In this document: positions 1 through 8,839 of the stretch, piece after piece
Position numbering within the stretch: position 1 is the stretch's first letter
Layout: the number at the start of each line of letters is the position of its first letter
Source of the DNA: CAG-698 sp964385755
GTDB taxonomy: Bacteria > Bacillota_I > Bacilli_A > ML615J-28 > CAG-698
Assembly (NCBI GenBank): GCA_964385755.1
Contig: CAYLPZ010000001.1
Coordinates: forward strand, 186,001 to 250,000
Reading direction: 5' to 3'
DNA length: 64,000 nt
The notes under the pieces: model-generated
What the model was told of the DNA's origin: nothing
Seen by the model: only the letters and a program-made list of their open reading frames with translations
Databases searched by the model: none
Translations under genes and position numbers: made by a program

Positions 1-267
1 ATCTTTAAGCATCGTTACTACATTTTTATTGTCAAGCTGCTTAGTTAGAAGAAAAATAATATCATATTCTCCAACCATTTCGTTTGGAAGGTAAGCATTG
101 ACTTTTTGGATGAAATCAACTTTTCCAACAATATGTGCTCCTTCTTCTTTTAGTTTATTAACATGCGAAACATTTCTATTAAACAAATCTATTTGTTCAT
201 TTCCTTTCGCAATATAAGCTCCCAAAACAGTTCCCAAGGAACCTGCACCGTATATACAAATTCTCAT
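1..267 (-). CDS. panE: Ketopantoate reductase family protein (PanE/ApbA), N-terminal part; runs off the left edge
   Basis: The minus strand from an ATG at 267 gives 89 codons that stay open to the window edge. The protein begins with a Rossmann dinucleotide-binding motif, YGAGSLGTVLG (G-x-G-x-x-G), followed by the FNRNVSHVNKLKEEG stretch typical of the NADPH-binding domain of ketopantoate reductases. That family makes pantoate for coenzyme A, but many ApbA-fold paralogues reduce other 2-keto acids, so the substrate is uncertain. The C-terminal helical domain with the catalytic Lys lies outside the window. It follows cysK with a 30-base gap and is probably the last of three co-transcribed genes (DUF1835-like, cysK, panE). 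Confidence 0.75.
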   Translation of the reverse strand, partial: MRICIYGAGSLGTVLGAYIAKGNEQIDLFNRNVSHVNKLKEEGAHIVGKVDFIQKVNAYLPNEMVGEYDIIFLLTKQLDNKNVVTMLKD

Positions 268-297
268 ATTACAATATATCTCCTTTCAAAAAAGTAT

Positions 298-1224
298 TTA
301 TTCAAACAACTTTGTAGAAACATACCTATCACCATTATCAGGTAATAAACATACAATTGTTTTATCTTTATATTCATCAAGTTTTGCAAGGCTTATTGCG
401 CAGGAAAGTGCAGCACCAGATGATATGCCAACTAAAATTCCTTCAAGCATACCCATTTCTTTTGCATAGTAAAATGCATCTTCATTTGATACTGGGAAAA
501 CTTTATCATAAATAGAAGTGTCTAAGACATTAGGGACAAAGCCAGCTCCAATTCCTTGAATCTCATGTTTACCACTTTTTCCACTTGAAAGCACCGGAGA
601 GGATAATGGTTCTACTGCAAATACCTTAATTTTATCATTCTTTTCTTTAAGATATTTTCCTACTCCAGTTATTGTTCCACCAGTTCCAACCCCTGCAACA
701 AAAGCATCGATTTGTCCATCTAAATCATCATAAATTTCTCTTCCTGTAGTCAACAAATGAGCTTTAGGATTTGAAAGATTATCAAACTGACTAGGAATAA
801 AGCTATTTGTAAAAGTGCTAGCAAGTTCTTTTGCTTTCGCAATTGCTCCCTTCATTCCTAAAGAACCATCAGTTAAAACAACCTCTGCACCATATGCTTT
901 CATCATTTTTATTCTTTCAACAGACATAGAATTAGGCATAACAATAATTAACTTTAGAGCTAAACTTGCGCAAACAGAAGCTAGACCAATGCCGGTATTT
1001 CCACTAGTTGGTTCGATTATTACAGTATCCTTAGTAATTTTACCACATTCTAAAGCATCTAAAATCATTTGTTTAGCAACACGATCTTTTATGGAACCTG
1101 CTGGATTTAACCCTTCAAGTTTAACTATTAATCTTGCTTTTAAACCATACTTTTTTTCAATATTACATGCTTCTAACAAAGGAGTATTACCAATCATATC
1201 AATAACAGATTTGTACAAAGCCAT
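298..1224 (-). CDS. cysK: Cysteine synthase (O-acetylserine sulfhydrylase)
   Basis: This 308-residue fold-type II PLP enzyme converts O-acetylserine and sulfide to cysteine and acetate. The PLP lysine is K46 in NPAGSIKDR, the substrate-loop motif TSGNTGIG is at residues 73-80, and the phosphate-binding loop GVGTGGTITGVG is near residue 180. Length and motif order match CysK/CysM. Start is an ATG preceded by GAAGGTG. The gene sits between a DUF1835-like gene (15-base gap) and panE, all in the same direction, which suggests one transcript. Cystathionine beta-synthase is closely related, but the lack of a CBS or haem domain and the short length favour cysteine synthase. Confidence 0.93.
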   Translation of the reverse strand: MALYKSVIDMIGNTPLLEACNIEKKYGLKARLIVKLEGLNPAGSIKDRVAKQMILDALECGKITKDTVIIEPTSGNTGIGLASVCASLALKLIIVMPNSMSVERIKMMKAYGAEVVLTDGSLGMKGAIAKAKELASTFTNSFIPSQFDNLSNPKAHLLTTGREIYDDLDGQIDAFVAGVGTGGTITGVGKYLKEKNDKIKVFAVEPLSSPVLSSGKSGKHEIQGIGAGFVPNVLDTSIYDKVFPVSNEDAFYYAKEMGMLEGILVGISSGAALSCAISLAKLDEYKDKTIVCLLPDNGDRYVSTKLFE

Positions 1225-1239
1225 ACAACATCACCTTCT

Positions 1240-1629
1240 TTATATTATTTTTGTACTTTTTATAACTCCTGAGAGCTCATCTACTGTATTTAATATTATT
1301 TCATTTTTATATTTTAATTCTAAAAATAGTTTTTTTAAAAATTCAACATTTGCAAGACAAAAATCATCATCACCAAACCACATAACCACATTATCATATG
1401 AATGAATATTTTTTAAAAAATCTCTAAATAATTGTAATTTTTCACAATACTCTTCTAAAGAAACATTATGAACTTTAGCTCTCTTTTCACAAAACTCATC
1501 TGAAAAATATGGTTTTTCAGCTTCCCCAGTAATCATAGCCTCATTAAATGGAATGAACGTTTTTTGTGGATATAAACTTGATAAAATATCATTTAAGCAT
1601 TGTCCTGCTGTTATGTTAGCTTCCATCAT
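1240..1629 (-). CDS. DUF1835-like domain protein, short form
   Basis: This 129-residue protein resembles the N-terminal part of DUF1835 proteins. It shows an early ITAGQCLNDIL segment (where the family has a GDS-type loop), a central FIPFNEAMITGE segment, and a VVMWFGDDDFCLANVEFLKKL motif close to the family's WF-x-D-x-F-D-Q-x-x-L signature. The usual C-terminal half of the family is missing, so this is a single-domain version. No biochemical function is known to me. It starts at ATG 1629 behind a TTAGGAG-type site and precedes cysK by 15 bases. A role linked to cysteine metabolism would be pure inference from position. Confidence 0.6.
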   Translation of the reverse strand: MMEANITAGQCLNDILSSLYPQKTFIPFNEAMITGEAEKPYFSDEFCEKRAKVHNVSLEEYCEKLQLFRDFLKNIHSYDNVVMWFGDDDFCLANVEFLKKLFLELKYKNEIILNTVDELSGVIKSTKII

Positions 1630-1722
1630 ATGTTTTCTCCTAAAGATTGCATTTAATAAACTTTTGTTTAATTATATCACATATTAATAGATAATAAAAT
1701 ACATCAAATTTAACTAAAATTA

Positions 1723-1747
1723 AAAACCTCGCAAATAGCGAAGTTTT
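1723..1747 (-). terminator. Rho-independent terminator after glgB
   Basis: Read on the minus strand there is a 10-bp stem with one G-T pair and a five-base loop (TATTT), followed by a short T-rich run. It lies just beyond the glgB stop codon. Confidence 0.7.
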
Positions 1748-1753
1748 CAATCT

Positions 1754-3688
1754 TTACTCTGTTTTTTTCTTTCGTGGGTTTCTTGGTTTTTTATTTTTTA
1801 TTTCTATAGTTTTGTCTTCTACATAAGGACATTCAAAAACAATAGATTCAAAAGGTTTTAATGTAAATGGAATAGCATAATTACGTCCATCACATAAACG
1901 ATTTTCAGCTTCAATTTCTAAAATACTACCATCAGGGTATGTAGAAAATACACGCTTATATTTTCCTACAATTGGCGCTCCAACTGCATATTGCTCTCGG
2001 CACACAGGAGAAAAATTACAAACAAATATTAGTGCATGATTATAATTCCAAGGATTACGACGAATAAATGATACTATTGATCTTTCTCTATCCCAACTAG
2101 ATATCCATTCAAATGTATTATGTTCACTATCATCATAAAGTACTGGTCTTTCTTTGTATAGTTTAAGTAATGCTCTCAAACAATTCATTACATCTCTATT
2201 ACCTTCTTTGTCACACAAATACCAATCAAGTTGGCTTTGATAATCCCATTCTTTTGCTTGTGCAAAGTCTTGACCCATGAAAAGCAGTTTTTTGCCGGGA
2301 TGGCCAAACATAATAGTAAACCAAGTTTTTAGTTGGCCAAATTTATCTAAGTCATTTCCAGGTAGTTTATTAATTAGTGATCCTTTTCCATAAACAACTT
2401 CATCATGAGATAACACTAACATGAAATGCTCAGTGTAATCATATGAGAAAGAGTGAGTGATTAAATCATGATGATATTTTCGATAAATAGGGTCTAAATG
2501 CATATATCTGCAGTTTTCATTCATCCAGCCCATATTCCATTTTAGGCCAAAGCCTAATCCACCATCTTCTGCTCTTTTAGTTACATTTTCAGTGATTGAT
2601 GAATCTTCAGCAATCAACACTGAGTTTGTCTTTTCACGAATAACTGAGTTTAAATGTTTAAAGAATTCAAAACTTTCAAGGTTATCTGTTCCGCCATAAA
2701 TATTAGGTCGCCACTTTTCTCTTGAGAAGTTATTTGATAGCATTGCGGCGACAGCATCAACTCTTAAATGGTCGATATGATATTTATTAATCCAGAAAAA
2801 TGCAGAAGCAATTAAGAAGTTTACTACTTCTTTTTTACCAAGATCGAAGGCTAAAGTTCCCCATTCAGGGTACTCTGCTCTCAGTGGATCAGCATACTCA
2901 TATAATGGAGTTCCATCAAACTTAGCTAAAGCAAAATCATCTTTTGGGAAATGCGCTGGCACCCAGTCAAGTATTACACCTATGCCATGTTTATGCATAT
3001 AATCAACAAAGAACATAAAATCCTCAGGAGTACCATATCGTTTTGTTGGTGCATAGTATCCAGTAACTTGATAACCCCAAGAAGGTTCAAATGGGTATTC
3101 TAAAATTCCCATTAGTTCGATATGCGTATAGCCCATATAACAAACATATTCGCATAATTTTGGCGCAATATCTCTATAATTGTAATAATGATGTTCATCA
3201 TTTCTCCAGTAGTCTTTTTGCCATGAGCCTAAGTGCACTTCATATACAGACATCGGTTTAGTTAAATAATCATCTTTTTTACGACTATTTACCCAAGATT
3301 TATCTTCCCATTTATACTTATCAAGACAAGTAACAATTGAAGCATTGTTTGGTCTAAGTTCAAATGAGAAGCCATAAGGGTCAGTTTTATTAATACAACT
3401 TCCATCTTTTCTGACAATATGATATTTATATTTAACTCCCTCAATCATTCCTGGAACAAACAATTCCCAAACTGAGTCATTAATCTTTACCATATTATCT
3501 TTAAAAGGTGTCCAACCATTCCCATCAGAAACGATAGAAACACTTTTTGCGTTTGGTGCCCACAAAACAAAACGGACTCCTTTTACACCATCAATCTCGT
3601 CAAGATGGGCTCCCATCTTATTATATAGTTCATAATGTGTCCCATTAGAAAATAAATAATTATCAAAATCTGTAAAAAATCTATTCAT
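1754..3688 (-). CDS. glgB: 1,4-alpha-glucan branching enzyme
   Basis: This 644-residue GH13 enzyme moves alpha-1,4 segments to 6-positions, creating branches in glycogen. An N-terminal CBM48-like beta domain (about residues 30-120) precedes the (beta/alpha)8 barrel. The catalytic triad is visible: D311 in HLRVDAV, E361 in LIAEDSS and D429 in LSHDEV. The segment GYQVTGYYAPTKRYGTPEDF is the usual branching-enzyme signature. The C-terminal beta domain ends in a basic KKKPRNPRKKKTE-type tail. No other glycogen genes are in the window, so it stands as a single-gene unit ended by the hairpin at 1723-1747. Start is ATG behind AAAGGAT. Confidence 0.95.
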   Translation of the reverse strand: MNRFFTDFDNYLFSNGTHYELYNKMGAHLDEIDGVKGVRFVLWAPNAKSVSIVSDGNGWTPFKDNMVKINDSVWELFVPGMIEGVKYKYHIVRKDGSCINKTDPYGFSFELRPNNASIVTCLDKYKWEDKSWVNSRKKDDYLTKPMSVYEVHLGSWQKDYWRNDEHHYYNYRDIAPKLCEYVCYMGYTHIELMGILEYPFEPSWGYQVTGYYAPTKRYGTPEDFMFFVDYMHKHGIGVILDWVPAHFPKDDFALAKFDGTPLYEYADPLRAEYPEWGTLAFDLGKKEVVNFLIASAFFWINKYHIDHLRVDAVAAMLSNNFSREKWRPNIYGGTDNLESFEFFKHLNSVIREKTNSVLIAEDSSITENVTKRAEDGGLGFGLKWNMGWMNENCRYMHLDPIYRKYHHDLITHSFSYDYTEHFMLVLSHDEVVYGKGSLINKLPGNDLDKFGQLKTWFTIMFGHPGKKLLFMGQDFAQAKEWDYQSQLDWYLCDKEGNRDVMNCLRALLKLYKERPVLYDDSEHNTFEWISSWDRERSIVSFIRRNPWNYNHALIFVCNFSPVCREQYAVGAPIVGKYKRVFSTYPDGSILEIEAENRLCDGRNYAIPFTLKPFESIVFECPYVEDKTIEIKNKKPRNPRKKKTE

Positions 3689-3788
3689 AAAAATATCCTT
3701 TAATATATTCTAAATTTATTCATTTATATAATACCATAATAATCAATTTAAATCTATTAAAAAAACTTTTTTAAAAAATATATGAAAA

Positions 3789-3810
3789 GTCCCTTTTATG
3801 AAAAAGGGAC
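3789..3810 (-). terminator. Terminator after the UvrD-type helicase gene
   Basis: Inverted repeat GTCCCTTTT / AAAAAGGGAC with a three-base loop. On the minus strand it is followed by TTTTC and further T-rich sequence. It lies about 45 bases beyond the helicase stop codon. Confidence 0.75.
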
Positions 3811-3856
3811 AGTCTTTAATATATAATAGTTTTTAACAGAGATATAGTTTTATAAT

Positions 3857-6800
3857 CTATCTCATTTGTTTCTCAATAGTGATTATTTGACTTTCTGATA
3901 GCTCGGTTTGTTTGATTAGATAATTAAAATATCCTTTTTCATTCTTTATTTTTTCTATAACATTAAGATCAACAAGAATAGATATTAAACGAGGAATAAA
4001 ATACTCTTTTTTATCTGAAAACATTCCATAACCATTCTCTTTATCAAGCCCAAATATTTCTATTACTTTATCATTTTTTCCACTTAAGAAATCTACTAGT
4101 TGCTTATATCCGAACAAAAACTTAGAATTTTTCTTGTATATCAATAATATTGATTCAAGCATCATGTTAATTTCTTTTTTCAATGATGTTTTTTGTAGTT
4201 TTCCATCTTCATTGACTATTATCTTTGATTTATCTTGTGTAAAATTATAGCCAAACATAGAAAAGTTACAACCTTTTCCATCTGTTTTATAGTTCGTACA
4301 ACCTAGCATCCATTCTAATCCATTTGAAGACTCTTTGTTTATTATTCTTTTTACTACTAAATAACCGTCATAACAAGATGGACATTTTGATATTGATAAT
4401 TTTTGTGCATTACCGTTTAAATTATTAGTTAAAAATCCACACACTTCAGGCTCATTAGAACAAATCCATAATTGCTTATTTGTGGTAGAAAATTTAAGTT
4501 TAGACTCTCGTTTTTGTAATGGATAGCCACAAATTGGACATTTATACTTAATATCAAGTTTTTGTATAGGAGTTAATTCATTACCACTTAAAACAATATT
4601 ATTATTCTTTTCTTTTATTTCCATAACAAATTTTGAAGGTTTATTTTGTGGAGTAATAATATAGACTCTGTTCTTCGTTCTAGTTAAAGCAACATAGAAT
4701 AATCTTCTTTCTTCCTCATAATCAATATCTTCGTCTTCTTTTATAACTAATTTCATTACAGGGTCATCTTCTATTTTACTAGGGAAACCCAAAATTTCAT
4801 CTTTCGCATTAATTATAATTACATTATCACTTCCCAATCCTTTTGATGAATGAGCAGTCATAAAGTTTATTTTGAGATTAGGATATTTTTTTGACTTAAA
4901 CATACCATTATCATAATAAAAGAAATCGGTGCTTTTTGTTAGATTTTTTCCATCGAAATTATATCGACCGATAAGTAACACACTTTTTTCTATTCCGTAT
5001 TTCTTTACTATATCATCTAATGATAATTCTATAGTTTTCGATATACGATAAAGGATTCCATGATTGTCTTTATCTCTATTGTAGGAATCATCATAACTCA
5101 TCAAAATAATTGGATCTTCTATTGATTTGGTAGACTTTAGTTCCTTTTTGATTTGTTTATCATTTTCCATTACAAACTTTCCGGCAATATCAATTAATTC
5201 TTGTGAATTTCGATATGTTTTTGTAATTTTTAGAATATTAGCGTAACCCATTTTATTTTTAAAATTAGTGAATAAATCAATCTTTGCACCGCTGAATCTA
5301 TAAATTGATTGCCAGTCGTCTCCCACAGCAATTATCTTAGCATTACTTGCTTTTGATAGTTTATCACATAAATCAAAACGTTGGATTGATATATCTTGAT
5401 ACTCATCAACTAAAATATAATCATATGGCAGTAAGTCTTTTTCTTCTATTCTTTTATCTAAGATATTTACTGCATCATTTATCATATCTTCGAAATCTAT
5501 TGCATTTTCTTCTAGTCGTTTTGACTCATATATATGAAAACATCTTTTTGTAATTTCTAAAAACAATTTTGTACGCTCAGATTTTGTTGAATACTGCCAT
5601 TCATCAAATTTAGTATTTAAATCATAATTACACACCTTAAAACGATGAATAAAATTACAGATTAATATAATCAATTTACTAAAGTATTTTTCTTCAGCAT
5701 TATTTATTAATTTGCGATATATTGCAATATCATCTTTTTTATTGAACTCAATTCCTAGATTTATTAAATTTTCTTGTAAGTGAGTAATCAGATCTCTACC
5801 ATCATTATATTTCGAAAAAGTATAAATCAATTTAGTTCCGTGTTTTTTATGTAGTAAGACTTTTTCATTTACATGTTTTTTATAGATTTCTATTTCTTTT
5901 GCGCTATATCTGTTGTTAATTCCATCTTGAGAAATGCCAAAATGTTCAAGATATATTTGTTTATCTTCATATTTTATTAAAAAGTCAGGACAATATGGTT
6001 TAGTTGTATTTTCAAATCCATATTGATATACAGGTTCATATTCATAGTCAATACCATTAATATATAAAAAGTTTGCAATATTACACTCTTCAATACTTCT
6101 TACTCTTTCCTCATTAATAGTTATCTTACTTAATGTTTGTTCTTTATAATAATCATTTAATATATCAATCATATCACTTTTTAGTGTTGTTATATTACTA
6201 GATAGTGACTTATAAAATAATGAAATATCATCAGAATTGAAAGGCATATTTAAATATGACGATAAAAATAACATTATCTTCTTAATAAAATATTCATCAT
6301 TAAGTTTTGATATTAAATATTCATTTATCACTTTATACATAAAGCCTTGTTCGACTATTTTGTGTTTTTTACCATCATTTTCCTTAATCAAAGTATTTCC
6401 AATTGAATGAAATGTGGAAATATGAACAGGAATATTCAATCGTTTAAATCTTTCAATAAGTTCCCCAGTGGCTTTTTTTGTGTAAGAAACAATTAATATT
6501 CTGTTAGGATCTATATCCTTTTTATCTACTAAATATTTTACTTTAGCTTCAATTGTTGTTGTTTTTCCGGCTCCAGCTCCAGCAATCACAAGAGTATAGT
6601 CTTCATCAGACAAAACAACTCTTCTTTGATCATCGTCAAGTTTAATATTTGGATCATCATCTTTCAAAATGTTATCTAAATAGTATTTATCAAGACGAAG
6701 ATGTTTATTTATAAAATTTTCATTATGATTCTTTATTTCTTCAAATGTGTGATCATAAAATACTATAAGTTCTGATAATTTCTTATAATCAGTTTTATTC

Positions 6801-6997
6801 ATCTTACACCAAGAAATCAATACACCTTTTTCATCCATTAATTTTAACTCATTAATGCTTTTGTTTATTTCTTGATAATTATCAATATATTTTTTTCTAG
6901 AAATATATTCATCTAAAGAAAGAAGGTTATTTAGAAATAATGAGTAATTATTTAATAATATATACTCAGTTGATTCATTTTTTTTAAATAATCCCAT
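3857..6997 (-). CDS. UvrD/HelD-type superfamily 1 helicase with C-terminal zinc ribbons
   Basis: This is a 1,046-residue SF1A DNA helicase. The Walker A motif GAGAGKTTT is at 140-148, Walker B with the DE-Q pair is ILVDEYQDIS near 535, motif III is AVGDDWQSIYRF, the late motif is MTAHSSKGLGSDNVI, and motif VI is RRLFYVALTRTK. About 120 helical residues precede the helicase core, as in helicase IV (HelD). Between motifs Ia and II lies a long insert containing YCPDFLI...YLEHFG, which resembles a PD-(D/E)xK-like nuclease fold as seen in HelD-like proteins. The C-terminus has two Cys4 zinc ribbons (CPICG...CSNEPEVCGF and CPSC...CTNYKTDGKGCNF) of the topoisomerase type. It is a single-gene unit with its own terminator. 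Role: DNA repair or restriction of foreign DNA; the sequence does not decide. Confidence 0.85.
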   Translation of the reverse strand: MGLFKKNESTEYILLNNYSLFLNNLLSLDEYISRKKYIDNYQEINKSINELKLMDEKGVLISWCKMNKTDYKKLSELIVFYDHTFEEIKNHNENFINKHLRLDKYYLDNILKDDDPNIKLDDDQRRVVLSDEDYTLVIAGAGAGKTTTIEAKVKYLVDKKDIDPNRILIVSYTKKATGELIERFKRLNIPVHISTFHSIGNTLIKENDGKKHKIVEQGFMYKVINEYLISKLNDEYFIKKIMLFLSSYLNMPFNSDDISLFYKSLSSNITTLKSDMIDILNDYYKEQTLSKITINEERVRSIEECNIANFLYINGIDYEYEPVYQYGFENTTKPYCPDFLIKYEDKQIYLEHFGISQDGINNRYSAKEIEIYKKHVNEKVLLHKKHGTKLIYTFSKYNDGRDLITHLQENLINLGIEFNKKDDIAIYRKLINNAEEKYFSKLIILICNFIHRFKVCNYDLNTKFDEWQYSTKSERTKLFLEITKRCFHIYESKRLEENAIDFEDMINDAVNILDKRIEEKDLLPYDYILVDEYQDISIQRFDLCDKLSKASNAKIIAVGDDWQSIYRFSGAKIDLFTNFKNKMGYANILKITKTYRNSQELIDIAGKFVMENDKQIKKELKSTKSIEDPIILMSYDDSYNRDKDNHGILYRISKTIELSLDDIVKKYGIEKSVLLIGRYNFDGKNLTKSTDFFYYDNGMFKSKKYPNLKINFMTAHSSKGLGSDNVIIINAKDEILGFPSKIEDDPVMKLVIKEDEDIDYEEERRLFYVALTRTKNRVYIITPQNKPSKFVMEIKEKNNNIVLSGNELTPIQKLDIKYKCPICGYPLQKRESKLKFSTTNKQLWICSNEPEVCGFLTNNLNGNAQKLSISKCPSCYDGYLVVKRIINKESSNGLEWMLGCTNYKTDGKGCNFSMFGYNFTQDKSKIIVNEDGKLQKTSLKKEINMMLESILLIYKKNSKFLFGYKQLVDFLSGKNDKVIEIFGLDKENGYGMFSDKKEYFIPRLISILVDLNVIEKIKNEKGYFNYLIKQTELSESQIITIEKQMR

Positions 6998-7194
6998 AAC
7001 AAATTCCTTAATTTTATATAATAAATAATATCACAAGTAAATGGTGAATATTTCTCACTCATTTTTATAAAACATTCAACATAAAATTATACCATTTTTA
7101 TAGAGTAATATCAATTTATTTACTTAAAACTCATATTGTTGTTATCAGATTTTCTTATATATAATAAAATAATTATGACTTAATAGCTAAAATA

Positions 7195-7219
7195 AAAGCA
7201 CCTAATAATAAGGTGCTTT
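7195..7219 (-). terminator. Terminator after the metallophosphoesterase gene
   Basis: Stem AAAGCACCT / AGGTGCTTT with a seven-base loop. On the minus strand it is followed by a T-containing tract, 20 bases beyond the stop codon. Confidence 0.75.
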
Positions 7220-7239
7220 ATATATATAAATAAAATATA

Positions 7240-7974
7240 TTATTCATATTTTAACCAACTATGTACAATCTTCCCTGTTTGAAGTTCTCTTATTGAACTT
7301 ATTAAGGCTGTTTGATTTTTCCAAAGATCATATTCAACATGAAAATGACCAAAGTACCAATGCTTATATTCAACATTTTTTTGAATTTCATCTAAGAAAA
7401 ATGTTAATGGCATTTCTTCTCTCACATATCCTTTTATTTGAAATGAACGAATTGTGGAAAGATAATAAATAGACTCAAATGGTGCTGTATGTGTAATAAT
7501 ATAATCTACTTTATTATCTACTTTACTTAAGTTTGTTAAAGCATTAACATACTCTTCTTCTGTTGGCATTTCTTGAGGCCACCAATCATAACCTTCTGTT
7601 CTTCTTTCTTTATCCAAAGAATAGCCTCCACCCATCACAAATATAGTGTTTCCATCAATATTAAATACCTCTCCACGCATAAGATGAATAATGTTATCTC
7701 TAATCTTATGGACTTTACCACCACACCACATTTCAACTTTATAGCTATTTAATTTATCAAAATCTTCATGATTACCATCTACAAACAAAATAATGTATTC
7801 TTTTTCACTTAAGTAATCATAGAACATTTCTTCGGGAAAAAATCTGCCATCCCAAAATCCTACGCCAAAATCACCACATACAATTAATATATCACCTTTT
7901 TTAAGTGTTGAATCTATTTCTTTAAGCCATTTATTTTGATTTCCGTGTGTATCTCCAGTTACATATATTTTCAT
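7240..7974 (-). CDS. Calcineurin-like metallophosphoesterase
   Basis: A 244-residue enzyme with the complete di-metal signature: D8-x-H10 in GDTHGN, GD35 in CGDFG, GN68H69E in DGNHED, an ITHTAP histidine, and GHFHVEY near the C-terminus. Length and motif spacing fit small cytosolic phosphodiesterases and protein phosphatases of unknown substrate, often annotated only by fold. It is followed by a strong terminator and preceded by the macrodomain gene (27-base gap, same strand). The two may be co-transcribed, which would pair a phosphoesterase with an ADP-ribose-processing protein. That pairing suggests nucleotide-derivative turnover but does not prove it. Confidence 0.88.
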   Translation of the reverse strand: MKIYVTGDTHGNQNKWLKEIDSTLKKGDILIVCGDFGVGFWDGRFFPEEMFYDYLSEKEYIILFVDGNHEDFDKLNSYKVEMWCGGKVHKIRDNIIHLMRGEVFNIDGNTIFVMGGGYSLDKERRTEGYDWWPQEMPTEEEYVNALTNLSKVDNKVDYIITHTAPFESIYYLSTIRSFQIKGYVREEMPLTFFLDEIQKNVEYKHWYFGHFHVEYDLWKNQTALISSIRELQTGKIVHSWLKYE

Positions 7975-8001
7975 GAATGAATACTTCCTTGTTTGTGACT
8001 T

Positions 8002-8499
8002 TTATTTTTCTTTGTATTTACCTAAAGTGTCTGTAAACACTTGATATTCATTATCATTATAACAATACATATAACAAGTATCTAAACTTGTTGGATTATA
8101 GTCAAGAATAACCTTAACAGCTATATCAGCGCATTCTTGAAGCGGAAAACCAAATATACCTGATGATATTGGAACTAAACCAATAGTCTTTAAGCTATTA
8201 GAATCAGCTAAAACTAGTGAATTGTAAAATGCACTTTTTAGTTTATTTGCATTACCATCTCTTGGTCCAACAGCATGTATTATATGTTTTGCTTTTAAGT
8301 TATAACCATTTGTCATAACAGCATGTCCAGTCATGCAGTAACCAATAGCATTACATTCTCTTTGCAATTCTTTATGACCTGCTAAAGTAAATATTGCGCC
8401 ACAAACACCTCCACCTGCTTGTAATGACTCGTTTGCGGCATTAACAATTGCATCACAATCAGAATATACAACACTACCTTTGATTATTTCTAATTTCAT
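8002..8499 (-). CDS. Macrodomain protein (ADP-ribose-binding, probable de-ADP-ribosylase)
   Basis: This 165-residue protein is a stand-alone macrodomain. The hallmark AIVNAANESLQAGGGVCGAI lies near the N-terminus, with the catalytic-type Asn and glycine loop of MacroD/YmdB enzymes, followed by HIIHAVGP and the phosphate-binding loop PISSGIFGFP. The family binds ADP-ribose and many members hydrolyse O-acetyl-ADP-ribose or remove ADP-ribose from aspartate or glutamate. Length equals the family core, with no extra domains. It precedes the metallophosphoesterase gene. In a genome with several TIR proteins, which release ADP-ribose species from NAD, an ADP-ribose-handling enzyme nearby is notable, but any functional link is speculative. 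Confidence 0.9.
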   Translation of the reverse strand: MKLEIIKGSVVYSDCDAIVNAANESLQAGGGVCGAIFTLAGHKELQRECNAIGYCMTGHAVMTNGYNLKAKHIIHAVGPRDGNANKLKSAFYNSLVLADSNSLKTIGLVPISSGIFGFPLQECADIAVKVILDYNPTSLDTCYMYCYNDNEYQVFTDTLGKYKEK

Positions 8500-8558
8500 A
8501 AAAAGTCCTCATCTTTCAATAATATTATATTATTTTTATTGATTATTTTCTATATATT

Positions 8559-8708
8559 TCATCTAAAGTTTTGCAATTTTAATTTTTTCCACTCAGTCCA
8601 ACCATTTATACTGTCACCTAAAACAAACATACCTGCTGAACTTGATGATGTAAATGATACAGAAACAGTCAGTTTATAAATATTGTTAACAAGTACAATA
8701 TTTCCTTC
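8559..8708 (-). pseudogene. Remnant of a secreted-protein reading frame
   Basis: The 340-base stretch between the macrodomain gene and the giant TIR gene has no intact gene. On the minus strand it holds a 49-codon fragment ending in SINGWTEWKKLKLQNFR, preceded by two in-frame stops. Further upstream, short fragments such as KTKSENDIKSVIDSYYSN occur in other frames. The Ser/Thr-rich, Trp-containing text (YKLTVSVSFTSSSSAGMF) looks like the end of an extracellular beta-domain. The simplest reading is a decayed gene downstream of the TIR operon; a random open frame is possible. No start codon or ribosome site belongs to it. Confidence 0.3.
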
Positions 8709-8839
8709 TTATCATATCAAGAGAAAAAGTTTAATTGTCTGACAAGAACATCTTAATTTGAATAGTATGAATCTATAACTGATTTAATATCATTCTCTGA
8801 TTTAGTTTTTATTATTAATTTGGTTTTTAAAATATTTTA

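Noticed and set aside
1240..1750. A riboswitch (T-box, SAM or cysteine-related) upstream of the cysK unit
   Set aside because: The leader is short and AT-rich; I see neither a T-box motif nor any long structured region.
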